Source: Echinometra lucunter
Taxonomy: Eukaryota; Echinodermata; Echinoidea; Camarodonta; Echinometridae
Assembly: GCA_029962745.1 (NCBI GenBank)
Contig: CM057153.1
Location: 10,668,617-10,732,616 of the forward strand
Reading direction: 5' to 3'
Length of the DNA stretch: 64,000 bases
Below the pieces are notes generated by a model that searched no databases, was not told where the DNA came from, and was given only the letters and a program-made list of their open reading frames with translations. Position numbers and translations under genes: made by a program. Each line of letters begins with the position of its first letter. Position 1 is the stretch's first letter. This document shows, one piece after another, positions 51,740-63,984 of the stretch.

Positions 51740-54295
51740 GTCAACAATGGATCAACAACACACTGAAATATTGCCAAAATCAAACACTTATATACTAGCA
51801 TTAGCGTACATTGTTGCAAGAGCATGACTGAATCATTACCGGAAGTATGCGTTGTAGTAGTGGTATGTGCTACCGAAGTTATAGCCAGGAGCAACAGTAG
51901 TAATTACTCAGAGTATAACAAAGAAATGTTAGGAGTAATGAAAAAAAAATTATTCAGAGATTTTTGTCTCTCAGTAAAAGACGTAGAACTACAGTACCAT
52001 ATGTGGAATCGTCATTGACTGTGGAAGTCTCTGATCGCGAATTAAATCACATGGGAAATGGTTTGATTTGTCCCATTCGTGAAAATTTATATCTGTGAAA
52101 TATACGGTCCATACAGTATTCTGTTAAGTTGAAAGTGAAGACACTCTCACTGTCTTGCAGCTATAGCATGAATGAATACAAAATTTGGTCAACATTCGCA
52201 ATGATGATTATCGTTTGCAGTGTTAATAGTCCCAGTAGTGACTAAGTGCTCTTTGTGCTGCTGGAATATGTACAGTGAACTGTAGATATGTGCAGGAAGT
52301 ACATGTACATTGGTACATGAATGGATGTTTGTAAGGTAACTAATTTTCTACTGGAATCAGGTGACTCTGGAAAGAAGCATGGGGAAACGAGAGACTTCAG
52401 TAGTCAACATCCTGCACATTTTTATGTACTGTGCTAGAATTCATGCACTTGTAGCATTTTACTGGTTTAGAATTCTCTGTCCGATATAGTTCTCTGAATC
52501 CTAATCCTGGCTGTGCTCTAATTTGGGGCGTGTTAATCAGTTGATTTGTTTGGAAGGGTGCTTCCAGTACACACAGCTGTGATGTTGGTCGCTGTTGACA
52601 ATGTTTTAATAGACGCGTTCATCCTAGCAAAAAGTAACTTTTTTCCTTAACCTAGTGAGTAGTTGTGTGTCATAGATTTGCTCTTTTGATGGGAGTATTC
52701 CGTCAACGATTTCTTAAAAATCGCTAAAGATTTGGCTTCAAGTTTATAAGCAAATAATGCACAAGGACAAGCAAGGCAGTGGTTTAATGTGCAATTCAGC
52801 TGGAAGTAAGTGCTCCAACACCCCTGTCCCTCATATCAATACCGATAGCTAAAAACTGGTTAATAATACGGGCTATATCCAAGAGAGAATTCAAAATAAA
52901 AAGAACAAATTAGAGTGATCCATGGATGTTTCAACACAGTGCACAAGTTTTTGTTAGTCACTAAAAAAATTTTTTTTTCCAATTTTCTTAAATAGGTACA
53001 TAGAATATTCTTTCAAAATATTGAATATGTTGGAGGATCATTATTATCAAAGAAAAATTAAAGAAGATAATTGTTCTAGAATATTAAAAAAGTATTTCAT
53101 TTTGGTTTTGTTATTTATTTCATTTATAACTATGTAATGTGGTCCAAAGTATCTAACCACACTTTGTTCTTGTTTATCTCATTAGCTTTCACTTTTTAGT
53201 TGTATATTTTAGTGCAGAATTCATAAAGACATGAGGTGTACTTGTATATGTATGTCGACTATAGGATTATATCTCTGCTTTGTTCATTATAAGTACAAAA
53301 GAAATGTCTTTGGGTATACTTTGTGGGGGGGGGGGATGGGAGAGGGAGTGGAGGGAGGGGGTGATATCAAAGAATCATAATGACTTGGAAGGTCCATTTT
53401 ACATGTAAAGATTTTAGACTTTGGTATTGTTGCACAACTCATTTTGCTGTTATGCAGGTAATTGTAGGTGGTCCTTGTGTCATTTGGCCAATCGACAACG
53501 CTCTTTCTACAAGATGTAAAAGACATACATTGTTAAACAGTAGAGTTAGACATTTACAGCATGTCATTGCCATTTGTTTACAAAAAACAAAATACAAATA
53601 ACATTGTTTATTTTACATTATGTGCTTATATTTATCCATCTTTCGTTGAAATTCTGTTGTCAATATTCTTTCGTGTATATAGAAAATTTTGTTTAATTTT
53701 GTATAGAAACAATAAATTAATCTTCTTGTTAGCAATTATGTGCAATTATATTTGATATATCTATTCTGAACATTGAAGTTACTGTTATATTTTGTTTTAT
53801 AAATGCAACACCTTAAAAATCATGCTTTTGGTGTAATGTTGGCTGCTAAATTTCAAGTAAAATGGAGCATTAACTGTTGCACATAACAGTGTACATGTAT
53901 TTTGTGTCTCCTTTGCGTGTGCTTTGTACAGCTGTCTGGAAAAAAAAGTCAGATGTGAAATAACAACAGGGAGAGATATAGCAAAGAAATAAACAGTGAT
54001 CAAAGTATAGGAGCAAAATAGAAATGAAGAGATCATAAAACAGACTTGGTATGTGCATGAGGAATAGATTGAAAAAGGCTGGAAAAAGATTGAGAAAAAC
54101 AAAGTTAGTAGTTTCCTAGCTGAGTAATAATCAAGCATTCATTACGAAAAAATAATTGTGATTTTACATTTATTATAAAAACACTTTTTTTTGAGCAATG
54201 CTGCTCCCATGACAGATGAGGAATCTTTAAAAAAATGTGACATTCTAGTTTTCATCAGAAGCATACATACAATATCAACAACAAAAACAGCAGAA
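51740..54295. other. Region between convergent genes, no gene seen
   Basis: AT-rich. G-run at 53,325-53,335. Open frames on both strands are short and unlike known proteins. On the minus strand AATAAA (plus TTTATT at 54,169-54,174) could serve La, but at a distance of about 2 kb from its stop. Confidence 0.45.
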
Positions 54296-54362
54296 AGAGA
54301 GAATGAGTGAGAGAGGGAAAGCAAGAAAGACAAAAGAGGGAGAGAGGACAAGAGAGATTGAG
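54296..54362. repeat. GA-rich tract
   Basis: Imperfect GAGA/GAAA sequence. Confidence 0.7.
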
Positions 54363-54383
54363 AGGTTATTCAAAAGTATACAC

Positions 54384-54781
54384 CAGGCCCCTAAAGCTCT
54401 GCCATTTTGTTCAGATCCATTAGAAGGCCGACCTAAGCATCCATCAATATTCATGATCAAAAATGAATAATTCATTTTGTAACATGGTTCCAACTAGTAG
54501 CATTTGTTTGTACGCGTTATGAAACATTACGCCCATCAGCTAAGAACCTGCGCAATAAATGCACAATAAATGCGCAACAAATGCACAATAAATCAAAGTG
54601 TCACAATAAAACTGCTACGCGCAGTAGATATGAATAATGCAACAGTGTTATCGATATCATGGCAATGACTGGTGCTTATCGGCCCCTTCAAATGATCCGA
54701 AAGAGGCGGGGCCTAATGCCATTTGAGTAATGATATCCGTGCGTGCTGCTTTTCGTCTAGTAAATTTATTATATGTCTATG
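54384..54781 (-). mobile_element. hAT-type MITE, copy 2, 8-bp TSD
   Basis: Exact target-site duplication GTATACAC at 54,376-54,383 and 54,782-54,789. Starts CAGGCCCCTAAAG and ends TTATATGTCTATG, the inverse of the element at 29,246-29,648. Interior repeats of ATGCACAATAA / TGCGCAACAA correspond to the GCGCATTTGTT units of copy 1. Confidence 0.92.
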
Positions 54782-54789
54782 GTATACAC

Positions 54790-56234
54790 GTACAAGTAGC
54801 TCCAGCTCAGAATACTATAGTCTTGCTATGTATCTCTGTTTCTGCTGTCTTTGTGGACACTGCAAGCCTTTATCCCTGCCATGCCAACATGACCCAACAT
54901 CACACCAACAATAACCAAGCCAAAAGTTACAATACCCAAAATGGCTGGATTTTATACATGTTGGTTATCAGATGATGTGGAGTTGGTTTGAGGTTGAACA
55001 ACGTACACTGTACATCACAAAGGAACAAGTATACATGATTAAAAATATATGCTTTTCCATATGAGAACATTATCCTTTTCTTTTATGCATGATCACACTA
55101 CACAATCAGCTAAAAAATCTCAAGTTCACTACATGTATTACAAAATTCTGTTTTTGTTTTTAAGGTACTGTATGCCCCCCCCCCCCCCCCGAGAACAATT
55201 AAACACATGAACAGAGCAAAGGAAAATGGAATAATCCATTAAAAGGGAAAAAAAACAAACAAGCAAGAATTAAGAGAGACAAGAATCTAAATTTGATTTT
55301 ACAAAATTACCCAATCAAAATATTTTGTATAAGGTTAGGAGAATCAACATAATCCTGACAACAAAAATGGACCTTCGTAAGGTTGATGAAAATAAAAATA
55401 CTTTCAATATGATTTTTGTACTGCCATATGTGCCATAGTTCATGACTTCAACCACTTTTCCCTTTACTTTGAGTGCAATTTGGACATCAGAATTTGCAGT
55501 ATCTCTTCACAAAGGTAATATTTAAAGATGTATTACAGAATGCAGTCAAATGGTCAAACAACAAAGAAAATCCAAAAATAAAGAGCAAAAAGAAAGAGGA
55601 ACAAAAGGCAAAACAAAACAACCCCCCCCCCATAAAAAAATTCCCATTCCCTCTCGAGATAAATAGCAACAAACTCCCAGCTGCAGATATCCTATCTTAT
55701 TCTTGTCATATTCGACTCTTTCGGATTTGATAACACTAATGATTGGCTTACTCTAGGAATATGGTATGTGTAGTAATACTCTGTAAGAGAAAAATTGTTC
55801 CACAACTTACAACCCTTTAGTTTCAGCTCTTCACAGACAACACTGAAGGCCACTTATTATCTGTTGCAAACAAACTATATATGCTTCCCTTTCATGATCA
55901 GTAACTTTGGATTAGAAAATTAAATACCTGAAATCTCTACAAGAAACATGATGATATAAGCCTACAGTACCATCAATATACAAGACAGCAAAGTTGTATC
56001 AAGCCAAGTTGTATCACTAGGGCATTTGCAGAATGAAATTTCCTCTATGTTGAGTGCCGAGCTCTTGTTGTTTGGATCATGAAGCATTCCACATAGTCTT
56101 CTTCATCATAAGTTGAAATACAAGCCAAGAGCAGCTGAGAGTCATTTGGCAATTGGCAGAAAGATTCTGTTCTTACAACTATCATGTACTGTCCAGCTAG
56201 GAAAGAAATATTCACCTTTGGAGGTTGAAAATGG
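54790..56234 (-). other. SSB: 3' flank / probable 3' UTR of the La gene
   Basis: Follows the La stop codon on the minus strand. AT-rich; C-runs at 55,176-55,189 and 55,622-55,631. No coding similarity and no convincing canonical AATAAA close to the stop on the minus strand. Confidence 0.4.
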
Positions 56235-56326
56235 CTACGAATCCTCTGTTTTCTCTTTCTTGGGCGAGGGCTGTCCAGCATCACCCTCATCTGCAGGTCG
56301 CTTGATTCCTTGATCGGGTTTGTCGT
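56235..56326 (-). CDS. SSB: La last exon, C-terminus and NLS
   Basis: Encodes [19 protein letters not shown] then [11 protein letters not shown] and stop TAG. KR, twelve residues, KKEK is a bipartite nuclear localisation signal like the one at the end of vertebrate La (VKRAREE...SKQQK). Acceptor CATCTCTACAG; starts in phase 1. Confidence 0.93.
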
Positions 56327-59300
56327 CTGTAGAGATGGAGATGGTGCAGAAGGAGAAGAAAATGGGAAATTGTTCAGAGAAACGGGGAGAGAAAGGAAGA
56401 CAAATATAAGGAGACATGTCACAAATAATTAATCAAAACAAGAAAATAATCAGAAAGGGTGAAGAAATAGAAGTGAGAATAACTGAAAAAGATATTTGTG
56501 TAAACAGTGATATGGAGGAGAGGATGAATAATAATATAATGTAGGATAATAATATCCATTTCGAATTTGAGCTTTCACTTCTCTGATTGTAATCTTAATT
56601 CTGGCTTTGTAGTTGCCTGCTTCATTCTTCCTGGTACACTTGAGTGGTCAAATTATATTTCTAACTTCTTATATTTTGTGCTCTCCTTTGTATTTCTTGG
56701 TATCTACTTTTGCCAATTGAATAATAACAATGAATAGAAATGAAGAAGCTTGATGGGAAGAATTTCATTTAGTAAACAATTTTTAGGCATAACTCCAGGT
56801 GTTAAAGCTTCAAGCTTCTTCATTTCTAACTATTGTCAAGGGAGGAAAGTTGAATATTTGAGTCAGAAAGAAGAGAATCTTGGGTATTTGATTCCAGTTT
56901 ATCGTGACTTGGCCGTGAACCATAACAGCCTGGTGGTTAAGTTGCTGCCCGGCAAACACTAGATGACAGGTTCAAAACCTGCTGGTTCCAATGTTTTCTG
57001 ACTTGCGATTTTCATTTCAAATCGAGCATATGATCTTTAACACTGGGAGTTATGTCTAAAATTTGTTTACATAATAATGAACACTCCCTCATGTATAGAA
57101 GAGAAACTATTAAATCCAGGTTTTAATGTACCAACCTCCTGATTCTCCATTCTCTTCCTCGTCGTCGCTCTCAAACTTTGTCTTCTTGCCCATTGGTCGG
57201 TCTCCCCTGTCTCCGCGATCTCCACGTCGATTGTCTCGCTTCTCATACCACTTCTGCTTCTTGCCTCTCCTCCCTGCACACCATAAAATAAAAATAGGTA
57301 ATGGAGACAACTTATATACCCATTCGTGACAGAAGTCCACATTTTGTGGTTTGGCCTAATATCTTTTGATGCACAGCCCTAAAAATCATACCAAATACAT
57401 GAGCAGAAAGAGCAAAAAATTCTGCACAAACTGTGCCCATTTTGGTTGCGTCAATATTCGTTGTTTGATGCTGAAAATTTTCAAAAGGAAAACAAGCATT
57501 AAAATCCTTAAATTGGCAATGTGATAGAAAGTTTAAAATCACTGTTTTCCCCTGCAAATTGGCAACTTTTTGACTTTTCATCGTAATTTCTTTCAATTTA
57601 TTATATTCATTTCAGATACATGATGTTGTATAAGAAAAATGTAGCAATAAAATAAAAATGTTGGTGTTGCCAATTTGAAGAATAAAAGCTGATCGAATTA
57701 GGCTTTGAATAATTCCTGTCACGAATGAGTTAAAATAAACACGAAACAAACAACAAAACCAAACAAACCAGGAGTGGTATTCTGAAAACGTTCTTATCCC
57801 AAATATGATCTCTTCTATGTCAAGATCACAAAATGGTATTATGAAAACGTTCTTATCTTTTCTTGTCTCTTTGCAGCCAGCGCTAAGCGCCTTGTATGGT
57901 GCATAATGCTAATTTACATGCGCTCTACAGATAAACTACCTATATAAAGTCTGTTCTGATTAGTAATGTCTCAAAAAGGGCGTGTTAAAGATAAGAAAAA
58001 AAGAAAAGAAAAGAAAAAGGGGGTGCTTGCAGAGATAAGATCATGCTAAAATGATTTTCAGAACACCAACTTACAATGATTTTAGCGTTATCTTATCTCG
58101 GTAAGATAAGATAAAAGATAAGAACAAAGATAACAATGTTTTCAGAATACCACCCCAGCAGTACATCATCCATGCTTCATCAAACTCCTCACAAAGAGCG
58201 AAACAGAGCAATATCTGTACAGAACTTTAGATACTGTAAATGCAGAAATATTTGCGGTACATTAATTTTCATGGATTTCACGCTATTTTTGGCAAGTGAC
58301 AATTCAAGAACTTGTGAAAATATTAGCACAATTTCTTATGACTATTTTGAACGGATGCTGAATTGCGCTTCATGCATGTTTGAATCCAATTCAGTGTGTT
58401 TGTGTGTGGTGTCTGCCATATGCATTCAAATGAACAGCGTGTGTGTGAAATAATAAATGGAGCCGCGCTGTTACTGATGTTCAAATGTGACCATTCTGAG
58501 CTAAAGTTAGGGCAGAAAAACGATTGTTTTGCATTGAAACATGAAATCAAATTTTGCACTTTTGCATGTGAGTAATTGTGCAGCACGACCCGGAATACGT
58601 TCTTGGGTCACTCAGCGTGAAAAATTAATCGCACGAAAATAACAGCGTCTACAGGATTGCGTTGAAATTACCTTGCTGTTTCTTGAACCTTGCCCGTGAT
58701 TTATCCTCAAACACCTTCATCCAATGTTGCTCCTCCTCCTCTCCTTCAAGTACACGGAATGTCAGCTCACAGCCTCGGACTTGGAGAGCGCCCTCTGTTG
58801 CTGCCTTGGCCTTGTCCAGAGCTTCTTGTGCTTTGGTCTCCTCACTGAAACGGATTGTACCCTGAAAATACAAGTATTACATACATACAGGATCATATCT
58901 GTGTATTATCGAAATATCACGTGAGTACAAATTGAAACATAATTCTGTTGATCTGCTCCTGTTTTCTTTTTCCACAATGCATGCTGAGATCTTTTTAATG
59001 GTTTAATGCGCTTTCCAAGAATGGTGCAAGTATTACTACTATCCAAAAGTGTTATATAAGTTATGACTACAGCATGGATGTACTGTATTTAGAGGAGTTT
59101 GGAATACATAGGTTGCTTGCATTTGTGCAGATGCAACAGAATATGATTACAGCATAGTCTTAAATACAAAAAAATGAGACACTTTTAGCTTAGCACAATC
59201 ACACATGTGCACGGTAAGTTATATGGCAGTTATTGCACTGATTGTATAGTTACAGGGATGCCACTAAAAATTGATCAGAGGGCCTGAAATCACCTAAAAT

Positions 59301-62300
59301 GAGCCATTTTATACACAAAAAGGTCTTTTCTATGGCCTGAAAATACATTGCCAGGGCTTCAATTCAGGCTTTTGCCTGAAAAGTGGCATCCCTGATAGTT
59401 ACTTACAAGTGTATTTACAATGCATTCAGAGCACAACTCTTTAGCAGCTGCTTTCATGGACTATAGTACTTTTTAAAACCCAGCGAGTCACAAATCATTA
59501 ATGACACTGGATAGTACAGCTTCAAAGGTGCAAAACAACAATATCCTTGTGTTCTGAATTAATTACTGACACACACACAGATTCTGTGACCTGAATTTTT
59601 CAAAAAGTGAAAATCTAATAAAATATTCAGAGAATTATCTCAAGAATACTAATGAAAATCACAAACTCTTGTCCAAATAAATCTGACATCCTTCAAGTCA
59701 CCACTGCAAAAAACCTCAGTCTGATGCAAGTTTTAAATCTGAGTTACTAACAATCAATCAAAAGTGTCAAGGTATATTTTATACACTTAGCAGATGATTG
59801 TGATAATAAGCAGGGTCTTATAAAATCCATAATTATTGTCAAATAAACTCAAACTAGGATTTTATGATCCTTACCTCTGTCTGTCCTCTCTCAAAGTCCA
59901 CCCACTAGATGGTTGCATGATATCATTCTTACCTCTGTCTGTCCTCTCTCAAAGTCCACCCACTAGATGGTTGCATGATATCATTCTTACCTCTGTCTGT
60001 TCTCTCTCAAAGTCCACCCACTAGATGGTTGCATGATATCATTCTTACCTCTGTCTGTCCTCTCTCAAAGTCCACCCACTAGATGGTCCCATGATATCAT
60101 TCTTACCTCTGTCTGTCCTCTCTCAAAGTCCACCCACTAGATGGTTGCATGATATCATTCTTACCTCTGTCTGTTCTCTCTCAAAGTCCACCCACTAGAT
60201 GGTTGCATGATATCATTCTTACCTCTGTCTGTCCTCTCTCAAAGTCCACCCACTAGATGGTTGCATGATATCATTCTTACCTCTGTCTGTCCTCTCTCAA
60301 AGTCCACCCACTAGATGGTTGCATGATATCATTCTTACCTCTGTCTGTTCTCTCTCAAAGTCCACCCACTAGATGGTTGCATGATATCATTCTTACCTCT
60401 GTCTGTTCTCTCTCAAAGTCCACCCACTAGATGGTTGCATGATATCATTCTTACCTCTGTCTGTCCTCTCTCAAAGTCCACCCACTAGATGGTCCCATGA
60501 TATCATTCTTACCTCTGTCTGTCCTCTCTCAAAGTCCACCCACTAGATGGTCCCATGATATCATTCTTACCTCTGTCTGTTCTCTCTCAAAGTCCACCCA
60601 CTAGATGGTCCCATGATATCATTCTTACCTCTGTCTGTTCTCTCTCAAAGTCCACCCGCTAGATGGTTCCATGATATCATTCTTACCTCTGTCTGTCCTC
60701 TCTCAAAGTCCACCCACTGGATGGTTCCATGATCACTGAAGAGTTCTTTGAGATCTTCTCTTGACGTCTGATCATTGACACCGCTGAAATGGAGGATGCA
60801 CCCCTTCTCATAATCTTCAAACTCATTCTGCAACAAAAAAAGGAATAATAATAGGAATAACATTAATGATAATCCTTTTCATTAAAAAGCCCTTGGAGGA
60901 AGCTACGCCTGGGAAGGGAAAAGCAATCTTAATCACTGTGACCCTTGACCTCTCCGCCTACTGTAACTAATAACTAACTGGGATGTGCAGGTGTATCACT
61001 ACACTGGGGTTTCCCGCTGCTCTACCTTGAATAGTGCAGTGGGTTCTAATGTACCGTGTATCACATATTTCTCACTCTTGGAAATGTGTTAACTACCGGT
61101 AATAGACTTTTTGCATTCGTGTTTGCATGTATGCGAACAACACATTCGCCTTAAATACAACAGCATATTTCCTTAGCGTGCAATAGCACCATCTCGATGC
61201 CAACATTCAATTCTTCATAGTGATTTGGGGGGGGGGGGGGGCTGCGTGTTGACTGTAAGAGAGCAAGAGTGCATGTCTGTTTGTAAAGATTTCACATAGA
61301 GTGGGGGGTATTTTTTTTGGGGGGGGGAGGGAGCTGACCTATGTGATCACAGGTGGGCAGTCCGCATTGAGTCACAAAGTCGGATTCTAAGTTAATTGTT
61401 TGCATTACTTTTAAAAAAGAAAGATAATGAAGGGTCTGCCATTAAACTTGAATCACCTCCGATTCAAAATTATCATAGACAACTCTGTCTTGTAAATTTT
61501 GCTGTTCATAAATAGTTTTATGATTAAGATAGAGCCATCTCCAGATCATTTGCAGTTCAAAATTCCTCAAGACAGACATAAGAAGAAAACAAATTTACCT
61601 AGTCAAAGCATGTGTTACTCTTAAAAGCAGCAAATCTGATTTTACTCATTTTTTAAAAAGTGAAAAGGAAAAAAAAATTCAAAGAGGTGGAAACCAGGAG
61701 ATCTGTTGGATTTAATGAAAGCAAATTCCCAAAAGGAAGTTTTCAAATTTTGAACTTGGTTTATTTTCGGAACCATGAATTCAGATGAAAGACATGATGG
61801 ACCAAGGCAAGGTAATTAGCCTAAGCTCCAGCTCTGCAAGCAGCAGTTTAGAGTTATTATTCATCAGATGGAACAGGATCTCAGCCTTACAGCTGCAGAT
61901 CATACGTGATAAGGAAGACGTTCTCCATCTACTGGAATCCAACGTGGAAGGACATGGTTCTACCACCGAGGTGATCCAGAAGCACTTCCTCCTATTGTTT
62001 CATTTTCGAAAGTCTACATGTAGGTGATAATTAAATCTAGCCCTTATTTTTGTGCTTCACTCTTATAATCATTGATATTATGTTCTTTTATAGATTTGGT
62101 TGTAGTTATCAAATAAATTATCAATATCATTTTTGTTCTCTTTTATCAATATTATCTTATAAAGATAGGTTTTAAAACCATTGCCTATGAAGCAATGAGT
62201 TTTCAAATTATTACATACTGCCATGTAAGGGGCTTTGAAGTTCGTAAGATAAAAGTACTTTACTCATTAAATTAGACTCGCCTCTGAATCAAATGAATTT

Positions 62301-63984
62301 AAATGACTTATCTAAGATGTCCGGACTAAGAGGTTCCGAAGTTTGTCAATAAAAAAGACTTACAAGGCTGTCTTGTAAGAATATTAAAATGCAAAGGAAT
62401 TAAGGTGTGCCATTTTAAATAGTACATTCTTGCACATCACACGATCAATGCTCATAATAGCATTGCGAACATGTGTCAAAAAAATAAAGCATCGTAGATG
62501 GCGCTACACACTAAATGGCTCTGAACAGCCCCAGTCTGGGCGCTCCCGTTTAAACATGTTTTTATTTGCATTCCATGTATGACTTACATTGCGTGCACAA
62601 CTTTAACATGATCAGCACTGTACAAAGTTGGTGAATTTCCTCTACAAGGGGCCCTCAATTTAACATCCTATCCAAGGGACAAAGTGTTTTCTACAGAAAC
62701 TAAGACGAACTCTTGTTATTACCAGGATGAATGACTGAATGAATGAATGCATCAAGTGACTACCACAAATTTAGATAAATACAGCAATATTCTGTTTACT
62801 GTTCTCAAAACAATCCACATACCCAATAATATCTAATTACAATGATTGTTGCACCAACATTGCTTTCCCAGTTCTACAAGGATCACAAAAGATCTTTATA
62901 TAATTTTTCTTTATCTATACATGAGGGAAAGTGAAAAAAACTAATGAATGTTAATATTTTCTTCCTTCATTCAACCTTTTCTACAAGTGTGTGTGTGTCT
63001 GTAGGAGTGCATGTATGTTAAAGTCCCCAGTTCTCCGTTTCCTAAAATGCATATTCTGTGTTCTTCGGTGTTCTAAACTTCATATTCCGTGTTCTTCAGT
63101 GACATGTACAAAACATAAGACAAAGCAATTGTGAATAGTAAAAATTTATATAAAATAACGTAACTACAGGGTATATGTGCTGCTGTGTACATGCAACTGA
63201 AGCTTTGTGAACACATGCTGTGTTCAGGTTTGATCCAGATACATGGTTTTGTTTTACTGGATTTTGCTTTTGTTTTTGTTTTTTGCTGCATTTTCATAAT
63301 TCAAATTTTTTTCCCCTAAAAAAATTGTGTTATACGAGAAATTCCGTGAATTCCGTGTTCTTCCCAAATTCCGTGAAATATTTCCGGATTGCGGAAATAT
63401 GTACATCTGTGTTTACGTTTAAGAAGGATGGTAGGCTAAAGAAAGTTAACTAAACCTACCTGGATGGCTTCCACTTGCTCCTTTTCTTTTTGCTCCTTTT
63501 GTCTGTAAAACAGATGAGATCACAAAATGAAAACATATAAAACCTGAAAGCACTAAAATTGACAGCGAAATTGTTTCTTTTTTGCTTAATTCTCTCATAA
63601 ATACCATCTGTCTACTATAATTTGACACAAAAATTTTTGTTTTTTTTCCAAATTTCAATGTAAAAAAATACAGAGGAAATGTTATAAAAATAATGCTATG
63701 CAATCTTGCCATGTTTTCAGTATCTTCTCAATGAATAACAATAAAACTGCCTATCAGAAAATTAATTCCATTACAAGGAACTGGCACAGAAAATGTAGTT
63801 GCAGTAGACTCCATGCAGTCATGGAAAGCTCCATAATGCCTATAAAATCACTATCCATCTTACCTTTTATGCAGAACAGGGTATATCTTAAACATCAACA
63901 ATATTTACTCACTCTAATTTCTTCTTCTTTTCATCCTCTTTTCTCATCTTCTTTTCATCTGCCTTCATTTTGATGTAGTCTTCT
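56235..63984 (-). CDS. SSB: La protein (SSB), 3' six coding exons, 5' part outside window
   Basis: Minus-strand exons in order of translation: 63984-63913, 63502-63460, 60827-60687, 58861-58672, 57273-57136, 56326-56235. Phases join throughout: 676 nt encode 224 residues plus stop after one leading base. The fragment covers the Lys/Glu-rich linker, the C-terminal atypical RRM2 (xRRM) and the basic tail with a bipartite nuclear signal. The N-terminal La motif and RRM1 lie beyond 64,000. La binds UUU-OH ends of RNA polymerase III transcripts and protects them in the nucleus. The gene is convergent with PTPN23 (stops 6.9 kb apart). Identification rests on co-linear similarity to vertebrate La through the whole fragment. 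Confidence 0.95.
56922..56990 (+). mobile_element. tRNA-like SINE remnant
   Basis: A-box-like AGCCTGGTGG (56,927) and B-box-like GGTTCAAAACC (56,969-56,979) at tRNA-like spacing, in the La intron between its last two exons. Ends do not pair, so it is a decayed SINE head. Confidence 0.5.
57136..57273 (-). CDS. SSB: La exon, RGD-rich tail and CK2 site
   Basis: Encodes [14 protein letters not shown], then [12 protein letters not shown], then [18 protein letters not shown]. The last part matches vertebrate GKKTKFASDDEHDEHDENG, whose Ser is the known CK2 phosphorylation site (human Ser366). Acceptor GTGTGCAG; donor GTTGGT is weak. Confidence 0.93.
57315..57733 (+). mobile_element. TTAA MITE family 1, copy D (La intron)
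   Basis: Right end TTAA at 57,730-57,733; the left TTAA has mutated to TATA (57,315-57,318) and the left end reads CCCATTCGTGACAG. Otherwise highly similar to copies B and C. Confidence 0.85.
57770..58156. mobile_element. MITE with about 28-bp inverted ends (La intron)
   Basis: Left GGAGTGGTATTCTGAAAACG TTCTTATC (57,771) and right, reverse complement, GGGGTGGTATTCTGAAAACA TTGTTATC (to 58,156). A second partial copy of the left end (ATGGTATTATGAAAACGTTC) is at 57,834. The right half has the palindrome CTTATCTCGGTAAGATAAG. No coding sequence. Confidence 0.78.
58672..58861 (-). CDS. SSB: La exon, second half of xRRM
   Basis: Encodes [20 protein letters not shown], then [15 protein letters not shown], then the basic helix [10 protein letters not shown]. 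Matches vertebrate GIILFKEKAKEALGKAKD and VTWEVLEGEVEKEAL. The C-terminal helix over the RNA face is characteristic of the xRRM. Acceptor TATTTTCAG, donor GTAATT, phase 1 at the end. Confidence 0.95.
59871..60737 (-). repeat. 58-bp minisatellite made of a La exon end and its 5' splice site
   Basis: The donor sequence (plus-strand TTACCTCTGTCTG) recurs every 58 bp from 59,871 to 60,683: 15 occurrences, the last being the genuine exon donor. Each unit has about 47 bp copied from the exon end (encoding [11 protein letters not shown] in the true exon) and about 11 bp of intron (GTAAGAATGAT). The copies carry TAG where the exon has CAG (Gln), so none can be read through in the exon frame. Variants (GGTTGC, GGTCCC, GGTTCC; GTCC/GTTC) are distributed in a patterned way, implying repeated unequal exchange. 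The most distal copy has GTAAGGATCAT, probably the ancestral intron start. Confidence 0.97.
60687..60827 (-). CDS. SSB: La exon, first half of xRRM
   Basis: Encodes [34 protein letters not shown] and [13 protein letters not shown]. Matches vertebrate [20 protein letters not shown] and GEIKWIDFVRGAKE. Acceptor TTTTGTTGCAG, donor GTAAGA, phase 0. The 3' third of this exon is the source of the 58-bp array that follows it in the intron. Confidence 0.96.
60828..63459 (-). other. SSB: La intron, no additional gene seen
   Basis: AT-rich with G-runs near 61,230 and 61,320. Open frames on either strand (for example 61,781-62,027) overlap each other antisense and have no recognisable similarity. No internal exon is required, because the flanking exons join in phase. 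Confidence 0.5.
61225..61330. repeat. G-runs in La intron
   Basis: Uninterrupted G runs at about 61,227-61,241 and 61,319-61,328. Nothing else in the 60,828-63,459 intron was recognised as a gene or repeat family. Confidence 0.7.
63460..63502 (-). CDS. SSB: La small exon, Lys/Glu/Gln linker
   Basis: 43 nt encoding (E)[14 protein letters not shown], the charged helix before RRM2. Acceptor TCTGTTTTACAG, donor GTAGGT; phases 2 and 0 agree with neighbours. Short and low in complexity, so it relies on the splice sites and phase. Confidence 0.85.
63913..63984 (-). CDS. SSB: La exon, Lys/Glu-rich linker start
   Basis: Encodes [23 protein letters not shown], comparable to vertebrate [20 protein letters not shown]. 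Acceptor CTTCCCATCTCTACAG lies at the very end of the window, donor GTGAGT. It follows RRM1, which must be encoded upstream of 64,000. Confidence 0.88.

Noticed and set aside
61781..62027. Antisense pair of open frames in the La intron, with the word EHLL/HLLESN
   Set aside because: Neither resembles a known protein and the flanking La exons join in phase; probably chance.
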